Below, piece after piece: positions 42,960 to 50,936 of a stretch of DNA of 64,000 nucleotides (the first letter of the stretch is position 1; every line of letters begins with the position of its first letter). The stretch is from Mycolicibacterium madagascariense. Lineage in GTDB: Bacteria; Actinomycetota; Actinomycetes; Mycobacteriales; Mycobacteriaceae. Location of the stretch: the NCBI RefSeq assembly GCF_010729665.1, contig NZ_AP022610.1, forward strand, positions 2,976,001 to 3,040,000, in the 5' to 3' direction. The position numbers and the translations under genes were made by a program. The notes under the pieces are model-generated. The model searched no databases. It was not told the origin of the DNA and saw only the letters and a program-made list of their open reading frames with translations.

Positions 42960-43480
42960 CCCAGGTGTCCACCGCGACGCTGCTCGGCCACGAGATGTTC
43001 GACGGCTGGCAGCACCCGCTGTGCGCCGCGGTCAAGGCCGTGGCCCTGTTCCTCACCGCCGCTCTGGCCTTTCGCGTCGCGCAGCGTCGGACCATCGCCG
43101 AGTTCACCCCGTTCGACTGGGTGACGGCGGTGGCGGTCGGCGCCATCGTGGGTCGCGTCTCGACGGCGTCGGACACCGCGTGGCTGACCGGGGCGGCGGC
43201 GTTGCTCACGCTCATCGGTGCACACGGGGTGATTGCGCGGCTGCGATTCATCGAGCCCCTCCGCCGCCTCATCGATCCCCCACTGCTGGTGCTGATCCAC
43301 GACGGAACGCCCAATGCCCGCAATCTGCGGCGCGCCGGCATCACGCGCGCGGACCTCGACGGCATCCTTCGCCGACATGGCCATCACAGCCCCGCGCCGG
43401 TGCGTCTGGCGCTCTACGAGGCGAAGGGGTCGGTGTCGATCTTCACCGAGCAGCCACCCGTCGTCGAACCTCGTCCCTGA
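42956..43480 (+). CDS. DUF421 (YetF-like) membrane protein
   Basis: 174 aa. Three N-terminal helices with RTIAEFTPFDWVTAVAVGAIVGR, then a cytoplasmic alpha/beta domain (PPLLVLIHDGTPNARNLRRAGITRADLDGILRRHG, ending with a LALYEAKGSVSIF strand) match DUF421. Function is unsettled in the family. GTG start inside the SDR stop; last gene of the coupled run that begins at 36233. Confidence 0.82.
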   Translation: MTQVSTATLLGHEMFDGWQHPLCAAVKAVALFLTAALAFRVAQRRTIAEFTPFDWVTAVAVGAIVGRVSTASDTAWLTGAAALLTLIGAHGVIARLRFIEPLRRLIDPPLLVLIHDGTPNARNLRRAGITRADLDGILRRHGHHSPAPVRLALYEAKGSVSIFTEQPPVVEPRP

Positions 43481-43583
43481 ACGTCACGCCTCACCGATCC
43501 TTCGAATGACACTGTCTCCGAACCAATCTCGACCGAGTTGGCGGGCGGGTGCGCGCCGGACTCCGCGAGGGGCGAGGTAGTCG

Positions 43584-43609
43584 GTTTGCCCCTGTTCGCC
43601 CTCAGGGTG
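43584..43609 (+). promoter_or_regulatory. SigF-like promoter candidate upstream of the DUF2254 gene
   Basis: GGTTT (GTTT at 43584-43587) and GGGTG (43605-43609) are separated by 17 bp. This is close to the mycobacterial SigF pattern GTTT-N15-17-GGGTA, with a G in place of the final A. It lies 37 bp before the GTG of the DUF2254 gene. Confidence 0.35.
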
Positions 43610-43645
43610 GACAGTCATGGAGGCCGACGTCAGGAGAAAACAACG

Positions 43646-45004
43646 GTGAGTCCCATCCTTGCCTCCGTGCGTGACACGGTGCGCACGCAGCTGTGGCCGC
43701 TGCCCGTCGCGGGCATCGTGCTCGCCGCCGTCGCAGCGGTGGCACTGCCCCACCTCGACGCACAGGTGGACGATCGACTGCCGTCGTGGGCGTCGACCGT
43801 CCTGTTCGGAGGCGACGCCGGCGCGGCACGGACCCTGCTGGACGCCATCTCGAGTTCGCTCATCACCGTGACGTCGCTGACGTTCTCGCTGACGGTCGTC
43901 ACCCTGCAGCTGGCCAGCAGCCAGTTCTCGCCGCGGCTGCTGCGCACGTTCACCAGCGACGTCTTCGTTCAAGCCACCCTTGCGGTGTTTCTGTCGACGT
44001 TCACCTACTCGCTGACCGTGTTGCGGGCCATCCGCAGCGCCGACACGGGCGTCGGTTTCGTCCCGCGCATCTCCGTGACGTTCGCGTTCCTGCTCGGCTT
44101 GGTGAGCGTTCTGGGATTGGTGTTGTTCCTCGCCCATCTCGCCCGCCAGATTCGGGTGGAGACGATGTTGCGCGAGGTGCACGACGACGCCAACGCCACG
44201 TTGCGCAGCGCCACCGCCCCGCTCGCCGACGCCCGACCTCAACCGGGGATGCCCAGCCCGCCACCACACGCGGCGGTCCTGGTGGCGCCGTCCTCGGGGT
44301 TCATGACCCGCATCGACGATGCCCGACTGTGTTCGGCTGCAAGGGAAGTCGGAGCATGTCTCGTCATCGACCCGCACCCCGGCGACTCGCTCGTGGAGGG
44401 CGTCCCCATCGGTGCGGCCTGGAGCGTCCGAGGTGACCTCGACGCCCCGGCCATCGAACGCCTGCAGGCCGCCGTCCGGAGTGCCATCGGCATCGGGTAC
44501 GAACGCACCGCGGCCCAGGACGTGGGCTACGGACTGCGTCAACTCACCGACGTCGCGAACAAGGCCTTGTCACCGGGGATCAACGACCCGACGACCGCGG
44601 TGCACGCCCTGGGTCACATTTCGGCGATCCTGTGCCAGCTGGCCCGGCGCGATCTGCGACCGGTCGTGCTGCGTGACGGCGGCGACGTGGTGCGGGGGTT
44701 CCTGCGCCGGCCCGGGCTCGACGAGATCCTCGACGTGGCGATAAGTCAACCGCGCCGCTACGGCGCGACGGATTCACAGGTCATGACACGCTTGTTCCGG
44801 CTGCTCGCGGAACTCAGCTGGCACGTCGACGACCATGCGATGATCCGGGATCAGCTCGAGCGCACCCGACGGGTGGTGCGACGCAGCGACTTCGACGACA
44901 CCGAGAGACGCCAGCTCGACGCCGCCGCCGCCGGTGTCGAGGAGGCCATCGCCCGGCGCGCCGAGTCGATGCCTCGCAGCGCCGACCGCGTCACCCCGGT
45001 GTGA
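43646..45004 (+). CDS. DUF2254 family membrane protein
   Basis: 452 aa. Four membrane helices in the first 180 residues, including SSSLITVTSLTFSLTVVTLQLASSQFSPRLLRTF, the hallmark of DUF2254, then a soluble cytoplasmic half containing TAAQDVGYGLRQLTDVANKALSPGINDPTTA. The biochemical role is unknown. The GTG at 43646 has CAGGAG 9 nt upstream; a longer frame exists but lacks one. A SigF-like promoter candidate lies just upstream. Confidence 0.85.
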   Translation: MSPILASVRDTVRTQLWPLPVAGIVLAAVAAVALPHLDAQVDDRLPSWASTVLFGGDAGAARTLLDAISSSLITVTSLTFSLTVVTLQLASSQFSPRLLRTFTSDVFVQATLAVFLSTFTYSLTVLRAIRSADTGVGFVPRISVTFAFLLGLVSVLGLVLFLAHLARQIRVETMLREVHDDANATLRSATAPLADARPQPGMPSPPPHAAVLVAPSSGFMTRIDDARLCSAAREVGACLVIDPHPGDSLVEGVPIGAAWSVRGDLDAPAIERLQAAVRSAIGIGYERTAAQDVGYGLRQLTDVANKALSPGINDPTTAVHALGHISAILCQLARRDLRPVVLRDGGDVVRGFLRRPGLDEILDVAISQPRRYGATDSQVMTRLFRLLAELSWHVDDHAMIRDQLERTRRVVRRSDFDDTERRQLDAAAAGVEEAIARRAESMPRSADRVTPV

Positions 45005-45229
45005 GCGCGACCGACGACGGCACCCCCACGCACTGCCAGCACATTCCCAGCACGACGACTGCACCATCTCAGACACGACGAGTTCGCGCCTGCCGCACCC
45101 CCTTTCACGAGATGAGTCGTGCAGAATGCACATCGACTTGGCGGGCCGGCCCGACGACGACGACGTCGTCCCACCCGGTCGCCCCGCCGCCATTCCAACG
45201 TTCAGGACGACCGCTTGAGGCATTCGACC

Positions 45230-46654
45230 GTGGAGGTCAGTGAAGCGCTCCTCCTGCGCCATCACCTCGGCCTGCTGCCCCTGACGCACGGATGGCTGCC
45301 CACGACCGCGCAGCTGCTGGCCGCTGCCGCGCTGTGCGGCGCGGTCGGCTGGCGGACGCCTCGATGGCGGGCGGTCTGGGTTCCGGTGGCCGCGCTGTTC
45401 GGGGTCGGGGTCGCGGTGGCGGTTCACCGGTACCTCGGCTCGTTGGGCGTCGCGGGTGACCCCGCGCCGCGGATGCTGTGGATCTGGACGGCCCTGACCG
45501 GTGTAACGTCGGCCGTCGTCGTGCTGGGCTGGCGTCGGACGCGCTGGTGGCGTCGGGGCCTGTCGATTGCGGCCATTCCGCTGTGTCTGCTGGGCTGCGC
45601 ACTGGCGCTCAATCAATGGGTCGGGTACTTCCCCACCGTGCACAGCGCGTGGAACCAATTCACCGCGGGTCCGCTGCCCGACCAGACCGATCGCATCACC
45701 GTCACCGCGATGCAGATGACGCACGTCCATCCCCGGCGAGGCGTGGTCGTCCCGGTCACCATCGCCGCCGACGCCTCGCACTTCGCGCACCGCCGCGAGC
45801 TGGTCTACCTGCCGCCCGCCTGGTTCGCCAGCAACCCGCCACCCCGACTGCCGGTGGTGATGATGATCGGCGCCGAACTCAACACCCCCGCCGACTGGCT
45901 CCGCGCCGGCAATGCCGTCGCGACCACCGACGCCTTCGCCGCCGACCACGCCGGCCACGCTCCGGTGCTCGTCTTCGTCGATCCCACCGGGGCGTTCCGC
46001 AACGACACCGAATGCGTCAACGGCCGACGGGGCAATGCGGCGTTGCACCTGACGAGGGACGTCGTCCCCTTCATGGTGTCCAACTTCGGCGTCAGCGCCG
46101 ACCGGTCCAACTGGGGCATCGCGGGCTGGTCCATGGGGGGCACCTGCGCCATCGACCTCAGCGTCCGACATCCCGAGATGTTCAGTGCCTTCGTGGACAT
46201 CGCCGGCGATCGCGGTCCCAACTCGGGCAGCAAGGCCCAGACGATCGCCACGCTGTTCAACGGCGACACCAGCGCCTGGGCGCAGTTCGACCCCGCGACG
46301 GTCATCACCACCCACGGCCGCTACGACGGGGTGTCGGGGCTGTTCGCCATCGCCGGCGTACCCGGGCAGGCCGACCCCCTGGGCAATCCGGAGGGACAGG
46401 ACACCGCGGCCCGTTCGCTGTGCAGCCTCGGCCGGGCGCACGGCATCCAGTGCGCGGTCGTCACGCAGCCTGGCCGCCACGACTGGCCGTTCGCGGCCAA
46501 CGCCTTCGCCACCGCGCTGCCCTGGCTCTCCGGCCAGCTCGGGACGCCCGGGGTGCCGCGAATTCCGCTGCCCGCCTGGACCCCCGATCCGCCACCGGCC
46601 ACGGTGGCCGACGCCACGCACCTCGATGACGCCACCGGCCGGCCCCACCGCTGA
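45230..46654 (+). CDS. membrane-anchored esterase, antigen-85/esterase-D-like alpha/beta hydrolase
   Basis: 474 aa. Three or four N-terminal helices (about 15-125) are followed by an extracytoplasmic alpha/beta-hydrolase domain. The nucleophile elbow is GIAGWSMGGTCAID, with the upstream strand LPVVMMIGAEL and a late His in QPGRHDWPFAANAF. The layout matches mycobacterial esterase-family membrane proteins related to mycolyltransferases, which act on cell-envelope lipids. The start is uncertain: GTG 45230 (TTGAGG upstream) or TTG 45215. The 225 bp before it has no gene. Confidence 0.78.
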   Translation: MEVSEALLLRHHLGLLPLTHGWLPTTAQLLAAAALCGAVGWRTPRWRAVWVPVAALFGVGVAVAVHRYLGSLGVAGDPAPRMLWIWTALTGVTSAVVVLGWRRTRWWRRGLSIAAIPLCLLGCALALNQWVGYFPTVHSAWNQFTAGPLPDQTDRITVTAMQMTHVHPRRGVVVPVTIAADASHFAHRRELVYLPPAWFASNPPPRLPVVMMIGAELNTPADWLRAGNAVATTDAFAADHAGHAPVLVFVDPTGAFRNDTECVNGRRGNAALHLTRDVVPFMVSNFGVSADRSNWGIAGWSMGGTCAIDLSVRHPEMFSAFVDIAGDRGPNSGSKAQTIATLFNGDTSAWAQFDPATVITTHGRYDGVSGLFAIAGVPGQADPLGNPEGQDTAARSLCSLGRAHGIQCAVVTQPGRHDWPFAANAFATALPWLSGQLGTPGVPRIPLPAWTPDPPPATVADATHLDDATGRPHR

Positions 46655-46668
46655 ACTCTCAATGTCGT

Positions 46669-46703
46669 TGTCTGCCATGGCAACTCGACGATCTCGGCAG
46701 ACA
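46669..46703. promoter_or_regulatory. inverted repeat between the esterase and NDH-2 genes
   Basis: TGTCTGCC (46669-46676) and GGCAGACA (46696-46703) form a perfect 8-bp inverted repeat with a 19-bp spacer. The left arm also lies in the 10-bp palindrome TGCCATGGCA (46673-46682). It is 15 bp after the esterase stop and 200 bp before the NDH-2 start, so either terminator stem or operator is possible. Confidence 0.35.
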
Positions 46704-46903
46704 CCGCGCGGTGTGGCGTTTAGCCGAGGCCCCAGTGGCTAATCAATGCGCCGGGCAGCGTCGCCCGCTCGTCGCATCGCCCCCGCGGCGACGCCCAGCG
46801 GAAGGACCTTCGACATGCCGAGCCCGAGTTCCCGACCGGCCTGGCGCCCCGCCGCCCCGCCGGCTCCACCGAGTGGAATCAGCTCGGGCGAGGGGGCGAC
46901 CCC

Positions 46904-48211
46904 GTGACCTCGGTGGTCATCGTGGGCAGCGGATTCACGGGCTTCGAATGCGCCCGCCGCCTCGCCCGCACGCTGCGCCGCGATCCGTCGGTCACGATCA
47001 CGATCGTCTCGCCCGTCGACTACATGCTCTACACGCCACTGCTGCCCGACGTGGCCGGGGGCGTCGTCGACGCCCGCTTCGTCGCCATTCCCCTCAGCAC
47101 CACGCTCAAGGGCGTGCGCACGGTGAAGGGCCGCGTCGAATCCGTCGACTTCGAGGGCCGGCAGGTGCGCTACCGCGATCCAGACGACGACGTACACACC
47201 CTGTCGTGGGACAGGTTGGTGCTCACCCCGGGATCGGTCACGCGGCTGTTCGACATCCCTGGCCTCGCGGTGCACGCCCGGGGACTCAAGTCGACGGCCG
47301 AGGCGCTCTATCTCCGCGACCACTTCCTCGGACAACTCGAACTCGCCAACGACGACGGCGACCCGGTGCGACAGGCGGCGCGGCGAACGGTTGTCGTCGT
47401 GGGGGCCTCCTACTCGGGAACCGAACTGGCGCTGCAACTGCGGGCCCTGGCCGACGCCGCCGCCGAGCAGCTCGGCTTCGCCCCGGAGGCCGCCCGCTTC
47501 GTCCTCCTCGACGTGGCCAAGCAGGTGATGCCGGAAGTCGGTGAACGGCTCGGCGCCGCGGCGAACCGGGTACTGCGCTCGCGCGGCATCGACGTCCGAC
47601 TCGGCCTCACGCTGAAGGAGGTTCGGGCCGATCACGTCATCCTCAGTGACGACTCGCGGATCGACACGCACACCGTCGCGTGGGTGACCGGGGTGACCGG
47701 CGCGCCGCTGGTCGAGACGCTCGGGCTGCCGATGGAGAAGGGACGACTGAAGGTGGGAGCCGACCTCGAGGTGGCCGGACGACCCGGGGTGTTCGCCGCC
47801 GGCGACGCCGCCGCGGTACCCGACCTCACACGGCCCGGCCAGATCACCCAGCCCACCGCGCAGCACGCGACCCGTCAGGGAAAGACGTTGGCGCACAACG
47901 TCGCCGCGAGCCTGGGGTACGGCGTCCCCAAGCCGTACAAGCACCACGACATGGGACTCGTCGTCGACCTCGGACCCCACCATGCCGTCGCCAACCCACT
48001 CAACGTGCACCTGTCGGGCTTCCCCGCCAAGTTCGTCACCCGCGCCTATCACCTCTATGCGATCCCCCGCGCGGCCAACCGATGGGCGGTGGGGCTGGCC
48101 TACCTCGCCGACGCGTTGTTCGATCGTGCGGTCGTCTCCATCGGGCTGGCGACCAACGACGAAGCCGGATTCGCCGCCAGCGAGGGCATACCCCTGCCCG
48201 GGGCGGACTGA
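46904..48211 (+). CDS. type II NADH dehydrogenase-like FAD oxidoreductase
   Basis: 435 aa. FAD motif VVIVGSGFTGFECARRLAR; second Rossmann motif VVVVGASYSGTELALQL; FAD-closing motif GVFAAGDAAAVPDL; then QPTAQHATRQGKTLAHNV, the quinone-site region of NDH-2 enzymes. The C-terminal segment (KFVTRAYHLYAIPRAANRWAVGLAYLADALF) matches the membrane-binding end. It would oxidise NAD(P)H and reduce menaquinone without pumping protons. GTG start. Monocistronic by spacing. Confidence 0.85.
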   Translation: MTSVVIVGSGFTGFECARRLARTLRRDPSVTITIVSPVDYMLYTPLLPDVAGGVVDARFVAIPLSTTLKGVRTVKGRVESVDFEGRQVRYRDPDDDVHTLSWDRLVLTPGSVTRLFDIPGLAVHARGLKSTAEALYLRDHFLGQLELANDDGDPVRQAARRTVVVVGASYSGTELALQLRALADAAAEQLGFAPEAARFVLLDVAKQVMPEVGERLGAAANRVLRSRGIDVRLGLTLKEVRADHVILSDDSRIDTHTVAWVTGVTGAPLVETLGLPMEKGRLKVGADLEVAGRPGVFAAGDAAAVPDLTRPGQITQPTAQHATRQGKTLAHNVAASLGYGVPKPYKHHDMGLVVDLGPHHAVANPLNVHLSGFPAKFVTRAYHLYAIPRAANRWAVGLAYLADALFDRAVVSIGLATNDEAGFAASEGIPLPGAD

Positions 48212-48225
48212 CTGCCCACGGGGCG

Positions 48226-48867
48226 TCAGCGGTTGAGCAGTGCCGCCAGCAGTTGCGTCAGCCACGCCCGCGCCGCGGCGAGGTCGCCGTCGAGAAGGAG
48301 TTGGGCGGCGACGCCGTCGTAGGCGGCCACGACGGCCCGGGCGGCATCCGCGGTGTCCCGCAGGGGCGCCGGCAACGCGAGTTGATCGCTGACCGCGTTC
48401 AAACGGTGCTCGACGGCGTCCCGCAGCCGGGAACGGTGGGCGGCGAGCCGCTCGGCGGTGTCGGGGTGGCGGGCCGCGTACAGGAGGAAGTCGGTCTTGA
48501 CGAGCAGCCAGTCGCGATCCAGGAGCAGGGTCTCGGTGACGCGTTCGATGGCCGACGACACGTCGGCGGTGCTGTCGAGCAGTGCCTCGGAGACCTGGCC
48601 GGCGATGACCTCGGCGCGTTCGTCGTACAGCGTGAAGAACAGCTCGTCGAGACTGTCGAATTGGGAGTAGAACGCCCCGCGGGTGTACCCCGCGGCTGAG
48701 CACACGTCGTCGATGCGCACCATGCCGAACCCCTTGTCGGCGAAGACTCGAAACGCCGCCGCCAACAACTTGGCGCGGGTCTGCGCCCGGCGCTTCGTCA
48801 CCCGGGGTGCCCGTCCTCCGGCGGGTCCGAGCGCCGATGATCCCGTCGTCGCCGACGATGCCGTCAT
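48226..48867 (-). CDS. TetR-family transcriptional repressor
   Basis: 213 aa. The HTH spans about 25-70 (TRAKLLAAAFRVFADKGFGMVRIDDVCSAAGYTRGAFYSQFDSLDELFFTL), followed by an all-helical ligand domain. The ATG at 48867 was chosen; the frame is open further upstream but crosses the operator. It diverges from a KstD-like dehydrogenase with a perfect inverted repeat between them, so it most likely represses that gene and itself. Confidence 0.9.
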   Translation of the reverse strand: MTASSATTGSSALGPAGGRAPRVTKRRAQTRAKLLAAAFRVFADKGFGMVRIDDVCSAAGYTRGAFYSQFDSLDELFFTLYDERAEVIAGQVSEALLDSTADVSSAIERVTETLLLDRDWLLVKTDFLLYAARHPDTAERLAAHRSRLRDAVEHRLNAVSDQLALPAPLRDTADAARAVVAAYDGVAAQLLLDGDLAAARAWLTQLLAALLNR

Positions 48868-48892
48868 GTCCACCACAATCCGATCCTTATTC

Positions 48893-48920
48893 GCATCCGA
48901 TGCATTACAGTATCGGATGC
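48893..48920. promoter_or_regulatory. TetR operator, 9-bp inverted repeat
   Basis: GCATCCGAT (48893-48901) and ATCGGATGC (48912-48920) are perfect inverted repeats with a 10-bp spacer, a typical TetR-family site. It lies between the TetR start (48867) and the dehydrogenase start (48954, preceded by AGGAG at 48941-48945). Confidence 0.65.
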
Positions 48921-48953
48921 ACACTCGTTCTCCACCGCTCAGGAGTATCACCG

Positions 48954-50624
48954 ATGGACGCAGACGTCATCGTCGTTGGCGCAGGATTGGCCGGCCTGGT
49001 CGCCACCCACGAACTCACCCAGCGCGGCATAAAGGTGCTGGTCGTCGACCAGGAGAACCGCGCCAACCTGGGCGGGCAAGCGTTCTGGTCCTTCGGCGGC
49101 ATCTTCCTGGTCGGCAGCCCCGAACAGCGACGCTCCGGGGTGAAGGACTCCTTCGAACTGGCGTGGAACGACTGGCAGGGCAGCGCCCACTTCGACCGCC
49201 TCGACGACCAGGACTTCTGGGCCGCCAAGTGGGCGCGGGCCTACGTCGAGTTCGCCGCCGGCGACAAACGCGACTACCTCACCCGCCACGGCATCTCGTT
49301 CCTGCCGACCGTCGGATGGGCCGAGCGCGGGGATCTGCGCGCCAACGGGCACGGCAACTCGGTGCCCCGCTTCCACGTCGCCTGGGGCACCGGCACCGGG
49401 GTGGTGGCACCGTTCGTGGACTCGGCGCTGGAGGCCGAGAAGCGCGGCGCGGTGACCTTCCAGCATCGCCACCAGGTCGACGACCTCGTCATCACCAGCG
49501 GCGTCGCGACCGGGGTTCGCGGCACGGTGCTGGCACCCGACGACGCGGTCCGTGGCGCCCCGTCCAACCGCGACGCCATCGGGGAGTTCGAATTCAGCGC
49601 CCAGGCGGTCATCGTCACCACCGGTGGCATCGGCGGCAACCACGAGATCGTCCGGCGCAACTGGCCCAGGGAGATGGGCACCGCACCGCGGTCGATGATC
49701 ACCGGCGTACCCGCCCACGTCGACGGCCGCATGCTGGGCATCGCCGCGGCCGCTGGGGTGCGGCTGGTCAACGAGGATCGCATGTGGCACTACACCGAAG
49801 GAATCCAGAATTGGAACCCGATCTGGCCCCAGCACGCCATCCGCGTGCTGCCCGGCCCGTCGTCGATGTGGTTCGACGCGCTCGGGCGACGCCTCCCGGC
49901 GCCCTTCCTGCCCGGCTACGACACGCGCGGCACCCTGAAGTACCTTCGCACCACCCCGGACATCCAGCAGTACGACCATTCCTGGTTCATCCTCACCCAG
50001 AAGATGATCGGCAAGGAGTTCGCCCTCTCGGGGTCGGAGCAGAACCCCGACATCACCAACCGCGACAAGAAGCTGTTCCTCAGAGAACGCGTCCTCGGCA
50101 GTGGTGCACCCACCCCGGTGGAGGCCTTCAAACAACGCGGCGCCGACTTCGTGGTCTCCGGCGACCTCGAGGACCTCGTGGCCCGGATGAACAAGCTCAC
50201 CGATGAACCGCTGTTGGATCCCGCCGCCATCCGCGCCCAGATCGAGTCCCGCGACCTTCAGATGGCGAACCCGTTCTCCAAGGACGCGCAGATCCAGGGC
50301 ATCCGCAACGCGCGGCGCTTCCTTGGTGACCGGATCGGACGCTGCGCGGCGCCGCACCGCATCCTCGACCCCGACGCCGGACCGCTGATCGGCGTCAAGA
50401 TGCACGTCCTGACCCGAAAGACGTTGGGCGGCATCCAAACCGACCTGTCCTCCCGGGCACTGAATGCTCAGGGTCAGCCGATCGACGGCCTCTACGCCGC
50501 CGGAGAGGTCGCCGGATTCGGCGGTGGTGGCGTGCACGGCTACAACGCGCTGGAGGGCACGTTCCTGGGTGGCTGCATCTTCAGTGGACGCATCGCTGGG
50601 CGCGCCGTCGCAGCCTCCCTCTAG
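48954..50624 (+). CDS. FAD-binding dehydrogenase (KstD/fumarate reductase flavoprotein-like)
   Basis: 556 aa. FAD motif VIVVGAGLAGLVATHELTQRGIKVLVVDQE; GGQAFWSFGGIFLVG; AQAVIVTTGGIGGNHEIVRRNWP; and the closing GLYAAGEVAGFGGGGVHGYNALEGTFLGGCIFSGR. This matches the mycobacterial FAD-binding dehydrogenases near KstD (Rv0785-like). Family members remove hydrogens next to a carbonyl, as in steroids; the substrate is not shown. Controlled by the divergent TetR. Confidence 0.9.
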   Translation: MDADVIVVGAGLAGLVATHELTQRGIKVLVVDQENRANLGGQAFWSFGGIFLVGSPEQRRSGVKDSFELAWNDWQGSAHFDRLDDQDFWAAKWARAYVEFAAGDKRDYLTRHGISFLPTVGWAERGDLRANGHGNSVPRFHVAWGTGTGVVAPFVDSALEAEKRGAVTFQHRHQVDDLVITSGVATGVRGTVLAPDDAVRGAPSNRDAIGEFEFSAQAVIVTTGGIGGNHEIVRRNWPREMGTAPRSMITGVPAHVDGRMLGIAAAAGVRLVNEDRMWHYTEGIQNWNPIWPQHAIRVLPGPSSMWFDALGRRLPAPFLPGYDTRGTLKYLRTTPDIQQYDHSWFILTQKMIGKEFALSGSEQNPDITNRDKKLFLRERVLGSGAPTPVEAFKQRGADFVVSGDLEDLVARMNKLTDEPLLDPAAIRAQIESRDLQMANPFSKDAQIQGIRNARRFLGDRIGRCAAPHRILDPDAGPLIGVKMHVLTRKTLGGIQTDLSSRALNAQGQPIDGLYAAGEVAGFGGGGVHGYNALEGTFLGGCIFSGRIAGRAVAASL

Positions 50625-50936
50625 CACCCATACACCGACGGGGAAGGGCCGCGCCGCCCGCCGCGCGATCCTCGCCACGGCTGCCGCCATGACGACCCAG
50701 CTGCCAGCGTGCGTCATCGATGGCAAACCTTCGGAATCCGGCGGCCGGGTTGTCGGATCGCGAGCGGGGCGCCTCGGCGCGTTCCCGCAGCGTGCGACCG
50801 ATGTTGTTACCGCCCTGTTCAACGGGTGTCGCGACAGGTGACGTCCTGTTATCCTTCCGCTGGACCTCGGGTCCACCGCCAGCGCCTGCGAAGACATTTC
50901 CAGCAACGTCTGGCCAGCGCAGAATCGGAGGGGCCG
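50625..50936. other. intergenic region before the GGDEF-EAL gene
   Basis: 312 bp without a convincing gene. ACAGG (50834-50838) and CCTGT (50845-50849) form a short inverted repeat with a 6-bp spacer, about 90 bp before the GGDEF-EAL start, followed by TTATCC, a possible -10. The ribosome site GGAGGGG lies directly before the GTG. Confidence 0.4.

Noticed and set aside
45478..46629. 383-codon open frame in another frame inside the membrane esterase gene
   Set aside because: Arg-rich product without motifs; the esterase frame holds the nucleophile elbow and membrane helices.
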